Below are positions 1-5,860 of a stretch of DNA of 12,313 bases, one piece after another. This DNA comes from Bacilli bacterium. Its GTDB lineage: Bacteria > Bacillota_I > Bacilli_A > RF39 > UBA660. The notes beneath the pieces are model-generated. The model worked only from the letters and a program-made list of their open reading frames with translations. It had not been told where the DNA came from and did not search any database. The stretch's first letter is position 1; each line of letters opens with the position of its first letter. Both the position numbers and the translations under genes were made by a program. The stretch lies in the NCBI GenBank assembly GCA_016296435.1, contig JAEDJI010000021.1, forward strand, positions 1 through 12,313, given 5' to 3'.

Positions 1-131
1 GTAGTTTTTTTAGCACTTGATGTTTTTGATGTTTGTTTTTGTGTTTCTTTCTTAGGTGCAGTAGCAGTTTTTTTTGTACTAGTAGTTTTTTTAGCACTTA
101 CTGTTTTTGGTGTTTGTTTTTGTGTTTCTTT
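1..131. repeat. 81-nt-period direct repeat inside the Lys-rich gene
   Basis: Bases 1-50 recur at 82-131 with three mismatches, so the period is 81 nt (27 codons, in frame). It encodes the duplicated ETQKQT...SAKKT segment of the partial gene. The first copy reaches the window edge, so more copies may follow outside. Confidence 0.85.
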
Positions 132-155
132 TATTTCTTCTTTATTAGTTGGCAT
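1..155 (-). CDS. N-terminus of a Lys/Thr-rich repeat protein, cut by window edge
   Basis: This is an open frame of 51 codons running off the left edge, so only the N-terminus is visible. The ATG follows a strong ribosome binding site (GGGAGAGG, about 6 nt upstream), which fixes the start. The product begins MPTNKEEIKETQKQT and is made almost only of Lys, Thr, Ser, Ala, Gln and Glu. It has two copies of a motif ETQKQT(P/S)KT(V/S)SAKKT spaced 27 residues apart. Such basic, disordered, repeat-bearing N-termini occur on nucleic-acid-binding and cell-division proteins, but the folded part lies outside the window and I cannot name the family. The start lies 39 nt beyond the murD stop with no terminator between, so it is probably co-transcribed with murD. 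It could also be a wholly low-complexity protein. Confidence 0.7.
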   Translation of the reverse strand, partial: MPTNKEEIKETQKQTPKTVSAKKTTSTKKTATAPKKETQKQTSKTSSAKKT

Positions 156-194
156 ATTTACCTCTCCCTTCTTTTCTATTTTAAATTAACATAT

Positions 195-1547
195 TTACTT
201 TGAATTGTCAATTAAGTTATTAACTATATTTTTAAATTCTGCTCCTCTATCTTCACATTGTTTGTACTGATCCCATGAAGCACTAGCAGGACTTAGTAAA
301 ATAACATCATTTTCTTGTGATATTTCATAAGCTTTTAAAGTAGCATCTTTTAGGTATTCGTATTCATATACTAATTTACCATTATCTTTGGCAAAGTCTA
401 CTACTCTTTTTCTACATTGTCCAATTGCTAGTATTGCCTTAACGTTTTTCATATATGGTGCTAAATCATTAAAGTTTTGTCCTCTTTCTAGTCCTCCAAG
501 TATTATTATTGTTGGTTCTTCAAATGATGAAAGTGCTATTTGAGTACATTTAATATTTGTTGCTTCAGTATCATTATAAAATGTTCTATTATTAACAGTG
601 TTGACATATTCTAAACGATGTTCTACTCCCATGAATGTAGTTAATACTTTATTTATATCTTCTTTTGTGACTCCTAATTCTTTTACTACCATAATTGAAG
701 CCATAATATTTTCGTAATTATGTATTCCACGAAGCTTAATATCCTTTAATGCTATTATCTTTTCATTGTAATAATATATTTCATTTTCTTTTATATAGCT
801 TCCAGTAATAATATTTTTTGATGAAAAGTATTTTTTAGTTGATTTGGCATTTCTTACTGCATCTTTTAGTTCATCAGATTCATTATTTAAAATAGCAATA
901 TCTTCTTTTGTTTGATTTTGCAACAGTTTACTTTTTACATACTTATAGTGTTCATATGTTTTCATAAAATCTATATGTGCTTCAGTAATATTAGTAATTA
1001 CTGCAATGTCTGGTTTAAATTCTTTTAAGTTTTCTAATTGTTGACACGATGTTTCCATTACAATAATATCATTATCTTTAATTTTATCTATAAAACCTGA
1101 TAATGGATAACCAATGTTTCCTGCTAGAAAGACATTATTATTACTTTGTTTTAGCATATTATAAATAAGTGTTGTAGTAGTTGTTTTTCCATTACTACCT
1201 GTTATCGCAATTAATTTTATATTATGTTCTTTTCTAATTATGCGATATGCCATTTCAACTTCATTTATAACTTCTACAGAGAGTTCATTTGCTTTTAGAA
1301 CATATGGGTGATCAATTGGAACACCAGGACTTTTAATTAAATAATCAAATGTATTATCTAAAAGGTCACTATCTTCATTATTAAATACAAATTCAACTCC
1401 AAGTTTTTTTAATTCATTATATTTTTCATCTTTTATTTCTTTTTTATCCGTTACTATTACTTTATTGTTTTTATTTATTAAATATTTAGCAGCATCGTAT
1501 CCACTTCGTGCAAAACCTAATATTAATATTTTTTTATTTTCAAACAT
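195..1547 (-). CDS. murD: UDP-N-acetylmuramoylalanine--D-glutamate ligase MurD
   Basis: This cytoplasmic Mur ligase adds D-glutamate to UDP-MurNAc-L-Ala using ATP, the second amino-acid addition in peptidoglycan precursor synthesis. The 450-residue product matches the usual family length. Visible motifs are the N-terminal Rossmann-like glycine motif (LILGFARSGYDAA, residues 8-20), the SPGVP segment (73-77), the ATP loop GSNGKTTTTT (117-126), a central ITNITEAHIDFMKTYEHY stretch, NDTEATN, and the C-terminal LLSPASASWDQYKQCEDRG typical of MurD. I start at MFENKK because AAGGAGTG lies 6 nt upstream. A frame extension of 17 codons upstream overlaps another small ORF and has no such site. The gene is preceded by the 23-aa hydrophobic ORF and its promoter, and followed after 39 nt by the Lys-rich gene. 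The usual mur/fts cluster partners are not visible here. Confidence 0.96.
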   Translation of the reverse strand: MFENKKILILGFARSGYDAAKYLINKNNKVIVTDKKEIKDEKYNELKKLGVEFVFNNEDSDLLDNTFDYLIKSPGVPIDHPYVLKANELSVEVINEVEMAYRIIRKEHNIKLIAITGSNGKTTTTTLIYNMLKQSNNNVFLAGNIGYPLSGFIDKIKDNDIIVMETSCQQLENLKEFKPDIAVITNITEAHIDFMKTYEHYKYVKSKLLQNQTKEDIAILNNESDELKDAVRNAKSTKKYFSSKNIITGSYIKENEIYYYNEKIIALKDIKLRGIHNYENIMASIMVVKELGVTKEDINKVLTTFMGVEHRLEYVNTVNNRTFYNDTEATNIKCTQIALSSFEEPTIIILGGLERGQNFNDLAPYMKNVKAILAIGQCRKRVVDFAKDNGKLVYEYEYLKDATLKAYEISQENDVILLSPASASWDQYKQCEDRGAEFKNIVNNLIDNSK

Positions 1548-1561
1548 GTTATCACTCCTTG

Positions 1562-1633
1562 TTAACATTTTATTAAATATATTCCAACACATGCACATAA
1601 AATTAGTAATATTATTATCACAGTATTTACCAT
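1562..1633 (-). CDS. Putative 23-aa membrane peptide upstream of murD
   Basis: This is a short frame of 23 codons plus TAA. Its ATG is preceded by AAAGAGGTG at good spacing and lies about 24 nt below the predicted start of transcription. The peptide is M-V-N, then a hydrophobic run (TVIIILLILCACVGIYLI) and a terminal K-C, which is the make-up of a single transmembrane segment with three cysteines. Its stop is 14 nt before the murD start, and the murD ribosome binding site lies directly after the stop. The two are therefore on one transcript and may be translationally coupled. No family is recognised. It could be a genuine small membrane protein or simply a leader ORF that sets murD translation. 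The promoter, ribosome binding site and composition together argue against chance. Confidence 0.55.
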   Translation of the reverse strand: MVNTVIIILLILCACVGIYLIKC

Positions 1634-1663
1634 AGTTACACCTCTTTATTTTTTTATATATTT

Positions 1664-1692
1664 AGTATAGTCTTTTTTTATACTTTTTACAA
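1664..1692 (-). promoter_or_regulatory. Sigma-A-type promoter of the small ORF-murD unit
   Basis: The -35 box is TTGTAA (1687-1692), followed by a 17-bp spacer and -10 box TATACT (1664-1669). Transcription would start near 1657, about 24 nt before the 23-aa ORF. The -35 box is one arm of a perfect inverted repeat TTACAA-GAT-TTGTAA (1687-1701, plus-strand sense), which could be an operator, although AT-rich DNA yields such repeats by chance. Confidence 0.6.
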
Positions 1693-1725
1693 GATTTGTA
1701 ATAAATATTTTACATGCTTTTACTA

Positions 1726-1906
1726 CTATAATTCCATTCTCATTTTGTGTTCAAAATCTTTGAAACCTATTTCCTCATATAGTTTTAATGCATTAGAGTT
1801 TTCAGATATAATTTTTATCATATTTGCTTTCACTTATTAAAAATTTAGTTAATAAATAATTACATTTTTTAGCATCATTAATATTATTTACTTTTTCTAT
1901 TATCAT
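1726..1906 (-). pseudogene. Internally deleted GNAT N-acetyltransferase remnant
   Basis: An ATG at 1906 with a strong ribosome binding site (AAGGAG, 6 nt upstream) opens a 34-codon frame. Its product (MIIEKVNNINDAKKCNYLL...ISESKYDKNY) resembles the start of GNAT acetyltransferases, and it stops at a TGA at 1802-1804. In another frame of the same strand, down to a TAG at 1726, lies ISENSNALKLYEEIGF...HKMRMEL. This is the typical GNAT C-terminus: an asparagine-alanine pair, LYE, then GF, ending in a Met-x-Met-Glu-Leu strand. The middle of the domain, including the acetyl-CoA loop (about 80 residues in a normal GNAT of about 145), is absent. The simplest explanation is an out-of-frame internal deletion. 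The remnant starts 23 nt after the rlmD-type gene and was probably its operon partner. The substrate cannot be told. Confidence 0.75.
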
Positions 1907-1929
1907 ATTTTTCTCCTTATAGTTATTAT

Positions 1930-3111
1930 CTATTTGTGAATTAGTAATGCAACACATTCAATATGTTCTGTTTTTGGAAACATGTTCACTGGGGTTATTT
2001 CTTTTACAGAATAGTTGCATTCAAGTAGTTTTATATCTCTTTTTAATGTGTTAGGATTACATGAAGTATATATGATTTTTTCAGGTTTTATTTCAAGTAT
2101 TTTGTCTATTACTTTTTTTGATAGTCCTGCTCTTGGAGGGTCAACTATTATAGTATCATATTTTTCTTTAATATTACTAGCATCACCACACATAAAATTA
2201 ATGCTTTTTATATTATTTAATTTTTTATTTAATTCAGCATTTTTTATTGAATCTTTATTTATTTCTATTCCAAACACATCTTTGTATAAATCACTCAAAT
2301 ATATTCCTATTGTTCCTGTTCCACAATATAAATCTAATAGCTTATTCCCCTTTTTTGCATATTTTCTATTTAAATCATATAGTTTAATCATGCCTTCTTT
2401 ATTTACTTGAAAAAATGCATCTGGATATATTGTGTATTTTATATTATTTATATTTTCTATTATATATGGATCTCCATATATTAATTTATCATTTTGATAT
2501 AGACTTTTCAAATTATTTATTTTCAGTATTTTTAATATGTCAACATTTTTAATAGTTCCTATTGTTTTAATCATTATGTCTTTATTTTCATTTGTTCTTA
2601 TCATTATTTCTTTTAGATCTTTTAAATCAATAGTTTTAAGTATCCCAATTACATCATTTATTTGATCTTTTAATAAATAACAAGTATCGATCTTCACCAA
2701 TTCATTTGTACCTTTTCGATAGAGTCCTATTTTATTATTTTTAACATGTAGTATTACTTTATTTCTGTAGTTATATTCATTTGTTTTTATAATATTATTT
2801 ACTTTATAATCTTTGAATAGTTCTTTTATATAGTTTTCTTTTATAGATAATTCCTCATCATTTGTAGTATGTAAAAATACACATCCTCCACATTTATCAT
2901 AGTATTTACATACTGGTTTTATTCTATTTTTATTGGGTTTTATTATTTTAGTTATATTTGCTATTTGATAGTTTTTATAGTCTTTTATAATCTTAATTTT
3001 TAACGTTTCATTTTGCAATGCTTTTTCTACAAATACAACTTTATTATCTATTTTAGTAATTGCATTTGCAAAGTTATTTACTGATGATGTTATTACTTCT
3101 TTTTCATTCAT
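1930..3111 (-). CDS. rlmD: 23S rRNA (uracil-5-)-methyltransferase, RumA/RlmD (RlmCD) type
   Basis: This SAM-dependent enzyme forms 5-methyluridine in 23S rRNA, and relatives in Firmicutes modify one or both of U747 and U1939. An N-terminal TRAM-like RNA-binding part (residues about 1-60) is followed by an iron-sulfur ligand set: C68, C74 and C77 (VCKYYDKCGGC) and C144 (IDTCYLL). The methylase domain shows the SAM motif LDLYCGTGTIGIYLS, then DPPRAGL, and YTSCNPNTLKRD with the catalytic nucleophile C351. A general-base Glu lies in TEHIECVALL (E382). The length of 393 residues is short next to about 430-460 for many homologues, but all key residues are present. The start is supported by AAAGGTG 9 nt upstream. 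It is followed by the GNAT remnant. A tRNA m5U54 specificity (TrmA) is less likely because TrmA lacks this four-Cys cluster. Confidence 0.9.
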   Translation of the reverse strand: MNEKEVITSSVNNFANAITKIDNKVVFVEKALQNETLKIKIIKDYKNYQIANITKIIKPNKNRIKPVCKYYDKCGGCVFLHTTNDEELSIKENYIKELFKDYKVNNIIKTNEYNYRNKVILHVKNNKIGLYRKGTNELVKIDTCYLLKDQINDVIGILKTIDLKDLKEIMIRTNENKDIMIKTIGTIKNVDILKILKINNLKSLYQNDKLIYGDPYIIENINNIKYTIYPDAFFQVNKEGMIKLYDLNRKYAKKGNKLLDLYCGTGTIGIYLSDLYKDVFGIEINKDSIKNAELNKKLNNIKSINFMCGDASNIKEKYDTIIVDPPRAGLSKKVIDKILEIKPEKIIYTSCNPNTLKRDIKLLECNYSVKEITPVNMFPKTEHIECVALLIHK

Positions 3112-3147
3112 ATTATCACACCTTTATTTCTTTATCATTTTTATTTT

Positions 3148-3177
3148 ATCATATTTATCCAAAGAAAAAAAAGACAA
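3148..3177 (-). promoter_or_regulatory. Weak candidate promoter of the rlmD-type gene
   Basis: TTGTCT (3172-3177), an 18-bp spacer and TATGAT (3148-3153) lie upstream of the methyltransferase start and partly inside the rhomboid gene's terminator hairpin. The match is imperfect and AT-rich flanks offer alternatives. Confidence 0.28.
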
Positions 3178-3188
3178 TACTTGTCTTA
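3162..3188 (-). terminator. Rho-independent terminator overlapping the rhomboid stop codon
   Basis: In the minus-strand RNA, AAGACAA-GUA-UUGUCUU (arms 3181-3187 and 3171-3177) forms a 7-bp stem with a 3-nt loop, followed by a run of U. The first arm begins within the TAA stop of the rhomboid gene, so coding and termination signals overlap. Confidence 0.7.
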
Positions 3189-4307
3189 GGCGTAAAAGAA
3201 GTTCATAAATACTAGAAAACTAATATATAGAATAGTAAGTATTATTCCATTTACTCTATCATCTTTTTTTATAGATATACCTACAGCCATTGTTGTTAAG
3301 AATCCCCCGAGTAGTCCTCCAAGATGGGCAAAGTTATCAACTCCTTGTAGTGTAAATCCCAATAGTAAATTTAGAACAATTACTGGTAATATTTCTTTTG
3401 TTAAAGCACTTCCTAGGTATAATCTATAGTTGATACCGAAGTATAATAATGATCCCATAAGTCCAAAGATTGCCCCACTTGCTCCGATTGAAGCAGTATT
3501 CATATTTAGTAGCATTGATAGTAGTGATGCTGTTATTGCACTTATTACATATATTATTATATATTTTATTTTACCAAAATAATTTTCTACTTGTGATCCT
3601 ATTATGTATAGTGCGTACATATTACATAAAATATGTAAAACATTAACATGAACGAATTCACTTGTTAATAACCTATAATATTGACCTTCTCTTATATATG
3701 GACCATAATTTGATAATAGTCCTACGACAAAGTCACTAGCATTAAATAAAATTGTGAATAGAAATATAAATACATTTATTGCTATTATTGTATATGTTAC
3801 TACTGGTTTTTTAGGAGTAAATATTGCATCTATTTTTCTTGCTTTTTCCATATTTTTTTGATTTATATCATCAGTTATTTTCATAAATAAATCAATTCCT
3901 TTTTCATCAAAGTTAAGTTTTTCTACTATATTAGGAAAATAATTTTTTAAATTCCTTTTTATTTCGCTTTCTTTTTCTATTTCTATACAGTCTATTCCTT
4001 TTTCACTTTTTAAATCAACATTTTCTCCAAGATCTGTATAGATACTTAAGACATTCATATTAAAGTTAAATGTTTTTCTTTTAATATTTTTAGTTATTTT
4101 TTGAGTTTTAAAAATATCATAGTCAAGTTGTTCATTGTTATGAATATAGTTTGATACAAGTCTAACTATTTTATAATCACTATTCATATTTTCAAGCCAT
4201 ATTTCATTTTGAACACCATGAAGAATGATTGGATTATAGTTTTGCTCTGTTATAAAGTAGTGCAATAGTTTCATTATAATTGTATCTTGCTTAGTTATTT
4301 GATTCAT
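3186..4307 (-). CDS. Rhomboid-family intramembrane serine protease
   Basis: Rhomboids cleave transmembrane segments of substrate proteins within the membrane. The 373-residue product has a soluble N-terminal part of about 165 residues without recognised motifs, then about six to seven membrane segments (first at about 170-188, last at about 353-372). The catalytic serine is S277 in GASGAIFG and the histidine is H328 in NFAHLGGLLGG. The H220/H225/N229 cluster in EFVHVNVLHILCNMYAL matches the HxxxxHxxxN signature of the second membrane helix. The layout resembles the YqgP/GluP type of Firmicutes, but the C-terminal TPR repeats of B. subtilis YqgP are absent. The start is set by GAGGTGAT 7 nt upstream. 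The gene is divergent from rpsD and ends in a terminator, so it is probably monocistronic. The substrate is unknown. Confidence 0.9.
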   Translation of the reverse strand: MNQITKQDTIIMKLLHYFITEQNYNPIILHGVQNEIWLENMNSDYKIVRLVSNYIHNNEQLDYDIFKTQKITKNIKRKTFNFNMNVLSIYTDLGENVDLKSEKGIDCIEIEKESEIKRNLKNYFPNIVEKLNFDEKGIDLFMKITDDINQKNMEKARKIDAIFTPKKPVVTYTIIAINVFIFLFTILFNASDFVVGLLSNYGPYIREGQYYRLLTSEFVHVNVLHILCNMYALYIIGSQVENYFGKIKYIIIYVISAITASLLSMLLNMNTASIGASGAIFGLMGSLLYFGINYRLYLGSALTKEILPVIVLNLLLGFTLQGVDNFAHLGGLLGGFLTTMAVGISIKKDDRVNGIILTILYISFLVFMNFFYA

Positions 4308-4335
4308 ACTTGTATCACCTCTTTTGTACTTAATT

Positions 4336-4341
4336 ATTATA
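4336..4341 (-). promoter_or_regulatory. Possible -10 box for the rhomboid gene
   Basis: A consensus TATAAT on the minus strand would start transcription about 22 nt before the rhomboid ATG. No convincing -35 box lies 16-18 bp upstream, so this is weak. Confidence 0.3.
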
Positions 4342-4383
4342 AGTCATTTTGCCTTTTTTTGAAAGTATAAAGTGTAATTTTTC

Positions 4384-4412
4384 TTGACTTTTACGTATAA
4401 TTTTTATATAAT
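4384..4412 (+). promoter_or_regulatory. Near-consensus sigma-A promoter of rpsD
   Basis: TTGACT (4384-4389), a 17-bp spacer and a perfect TATAAT (4407-4412) make the best promoter in the window. Transcription should begin near 4419, giving an untranslated leader of about 160 nt before rpsD. Confidence 0.8.
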
Positions 4413-4418
4413 TAGTAC

Positions 4419-4581
4419 TGCATATACATTGAACAGCGTTATTTTATGTTTTGTAATTGTGTTTATTTGAGATTGTTAGTAACTTTTGCTGTTAAGCGAA
4501 GGCATAGATTAAACACCCTGCAAAGTAGTAAAATATGATTTCAATGTTTATTGTAAATAAACTTTGAAAGGAGAATGAATT
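4419..4581 (+). promoter_or_regulatory. Structured rpsD leader, probable S4 autoregulatory site
   Basis: The leader is long and contains a patch (4488-4526) richer in G and C than its surroundings. Pairings visible by eye: ACATTGAA (4426-4433) with TTCAATGT (4540-4547) closes the whole leader. AACAGC(G) (4432-4438) pairs with (T)GCTGTT (4487-4493). TTTGC (4485-4489) can instead pair with GCAAA (4520-4524), which competes with the second helix or makes a pseudoknot. GTTTATT-gta-AATAAAC (4546-4562) is a hairpin just before the ribosome binding site AAAGGAG, sharing 2 nt with the closing helix. In Firmicutes such as B. subtilis, S4 represses its own gene through a leader structure. That this leader does so is inference. 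No intrinsic terminator is visible in it. Confidence 0.55.
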
Positions 4582-5184
4582 ATGTCAAGATATACAGGTT
4601 CTAGTTATAAGCAAGCTCGTCGTACTGGTTTTTCTATTTTGGAAAATGGTAAAGAACTTGCTAGACGTCCTTATGGACCAGGTCAACATGGTCAAGATCG
4701 TAAAAGAAAACCTTCTAACTACAGTATTCAATTAAAAGAAAAACAAAAAGTTAGATTTATGTATGGACTAAATGAAAGACAATTTAAGAAAACTTTCAAT
4801 GAAGCAGGTAAACTTGCTGGTCTTCATGGGGAAAATTTCTTAAAGCTTCTTGAATCTAGATTAGATAATTTAGTTTATCGTATGGGATTTGCTACGACAA
4901 GAAGAGCAGCTAGACAATTAGTTAATCATGGTCATATTACTGTTAATGGTAAGAAAGTAGATATTCCATCATTTAGAGTTAAAGTTGGTTCAACTATAGC
5001 TTTAAAGGAAGAATCTAAAGATCATAAAGCTGTTAAATTTGCTTTAGAAAAGGCTATTAAAAGACCTGAATTTGTTACTTTTGATGAATCTAAATTAGAA
5101 GGTACTTATGTTAGGCTTCCAGAAAGAAGTGAACTTAATCCTGAAATTAATGAATCATTAATAGTTGAATACTATAATAGATAG
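4582..5184 (+). CDS. rpsD: 30S ribosomal protein S4
   Basis: S4 is a primary 16S rRNA-binding protein that starts assembly of the small subunit body. It also represses its own synthesis in many bacteria. The 200-residue product has the expected length. It shows the N-terminal S4 domain ([18 protein letters not shown], then [10 protein letters not shown]) and the C-terminal S4 RNA-binding domain (about 92-152: [23 protein letters not shown], then [14 protein letters not shown]). It lacks the zinc-binding cysteines found in some S4 proteins, so it is the cysteine-free type. The AAAGGAG site 8 nt upstream and the consensus promoter support the start. It stands alone, between a divergent rhomboid gene and a convergent parE unit, rather than in the alpha operon. 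This is usual for Bacilli. Confidence 0.98.
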   Translation: MSRYTGSSYKQARRTGFSILENGKELARRPYGPGQHGQDRKRKPSNYSIQLKEKQKVRFMYGLNERQFKKTFNEAGKLAGLHGENFLKLLESRLDNLVYRMGFATTRRAARQLVNHGHITVNGKKVDIPSFRVKVGSTIALKEESKDHKAVKFALEKAIKRPEFVTFDESKLEGTYVRLPERSELNPEINESLIVEYYNR

Positions 5185-5190
5185 TATATT

Positions 5191-5223
5191 AAAAGAACTT
5201 CGATTAAATTTTGAAGTTCTTTT
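5191..5223. terminator. Convergent terminator between rpsD and the sugar transferase gene
   Basis: An 11-bp perfect stem, AAAAGAACTTC (5191-5201) with GAAGTTCTTTT (5213-5223), has an 11-nt loop and begins 7 nt after the rpsD stop. The T-rich tail (TTTTATTTT) serves the plus strand. The A-run on the left gives a shorter U-tract on the minus strand, so it can also end the parE-sugar transferase transcript. Confidence 0.85.
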
Positions 5224-5269
5224 ATTTTAAATGGTTTTATATATTTTATTTTAAGATATTTCTTTAATA

Positions 5270-5845
5270 TTAAAGTTTCTGCCTTGATTTTTCTTTAAAA
5301 TTATTTTTGCTTAGCAAACTTTTCGGTGTCTTTAAAATTATTTTTAAATCGTATAAGAAACTAATATTATTATAATAGATAATATCGTATTCTAGTTTTT
5401 GTTTATGTGTTAAGCTTCTTCCTCCGTTTACTTGGGCAAGTCCTGTTAAACCAGGTTTTACAAGGTATCTTTCTATTGGTATTTTATTTTTTGGAAGAAT
5501 ATCTCCTGGAATAAATGGCCTTGGTCCTACAAGTGCCATATCTCCTTTTATAACATTTATTAGTTGTGGTATTTCATTTAATCTTAATCTATCAATTATG
5601 TAGCTTATTTTTGTATATTCAGTACCATCAGTTATATATTCCATCCCTAGTTTTTTAGTTCTTATTTTATACATAATATATGGTTTTTTATTTTTCCCTT
5701 CACGATATCTCAATGTGTTATGAAGTGGTGTTCCCAAATCTATGAAGGTAATTATTAAAACCATTATCATCAAAGGCAATAAAATAATAAATAATATTGT
5801 AGCAATTATTGTATCTATTATTTGCTTTATATATTTTTTATACAT
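5270..5845 (-). CDS. Small bacterial sugar-1-phosphate transferase (monotopic PGT family)
   Basis: Family members (EpsL, PglC, CapM and the C-terminal part of WbaP) transfer a sugar-1-phosphate from a nucleotide sugar to undecaprenyl phosphate, the first step of building surface glycans. The 191-residue product has one N-terminal membrane helix (about 9-35), a degenerate KxRT motif (MYKIRTKK, 58-65) and LNEIPQLINVIKGDMALVGPRP. The C-terminal part has PGLTGLAQVNGGR followed by a YDIIYY...SFLYDLKIILKT segment. The catalytic Asp-Glu pair (DE in DELPQ) reads N90-E91 here. AAGGTGAG 6 nt before ATG sets the start, which lies 15 nt after the parE stop, so the two form one operon. No other glycan genes are visible, and the sugar cannot be predicted. 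It may be active with an altered dyad or may have lost activity. Confidence 0.86.
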   Translation of the reverse strand: MYKKYIKQIIDTIIATILFIILLPLMIMVLIITFIDLGTPLHNTLRYREGKNKKPYIMYKIRTKKLGMEYITDGTEYTKISYIIDRLRLNEIPQLINVIKGDMALVGPRPFIPGDILPKNKIPIERYLVKPGLTGLAQVNGGRSLTHKQKLEYDIIYYNNISFLYDLKIILKTPKSLLSKNNFKEKSRQKL

Positions 5846-5860
5846 TTATGCTCACCTTTT

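Noticed and set aside
1-131. Repeat pair considered as a CRISPR or mobile-element end
   Set aside because: It has only two in-frame copies within a coding sequence, a period that is a multiple of three, and no spacer-like unique units or inverted ends.
1548-1598. Upstream extension of murD by 17 codons (MCMCWNIF...)
   Set aside because: No ribosome binding site precedes that ATG, and the extension overlaps the better-supported 23-aa ORF. AAGGAGTG directly precedes MFENKK.
2015-2410. 131-codon plus-strand open frame inside the rRNA methyltransferase gene
   Set aside because: It is the antisense of conserved methylase motifs, with a Phe/Ser/Leu-rich product, no ribosome binding site and no family likeness.
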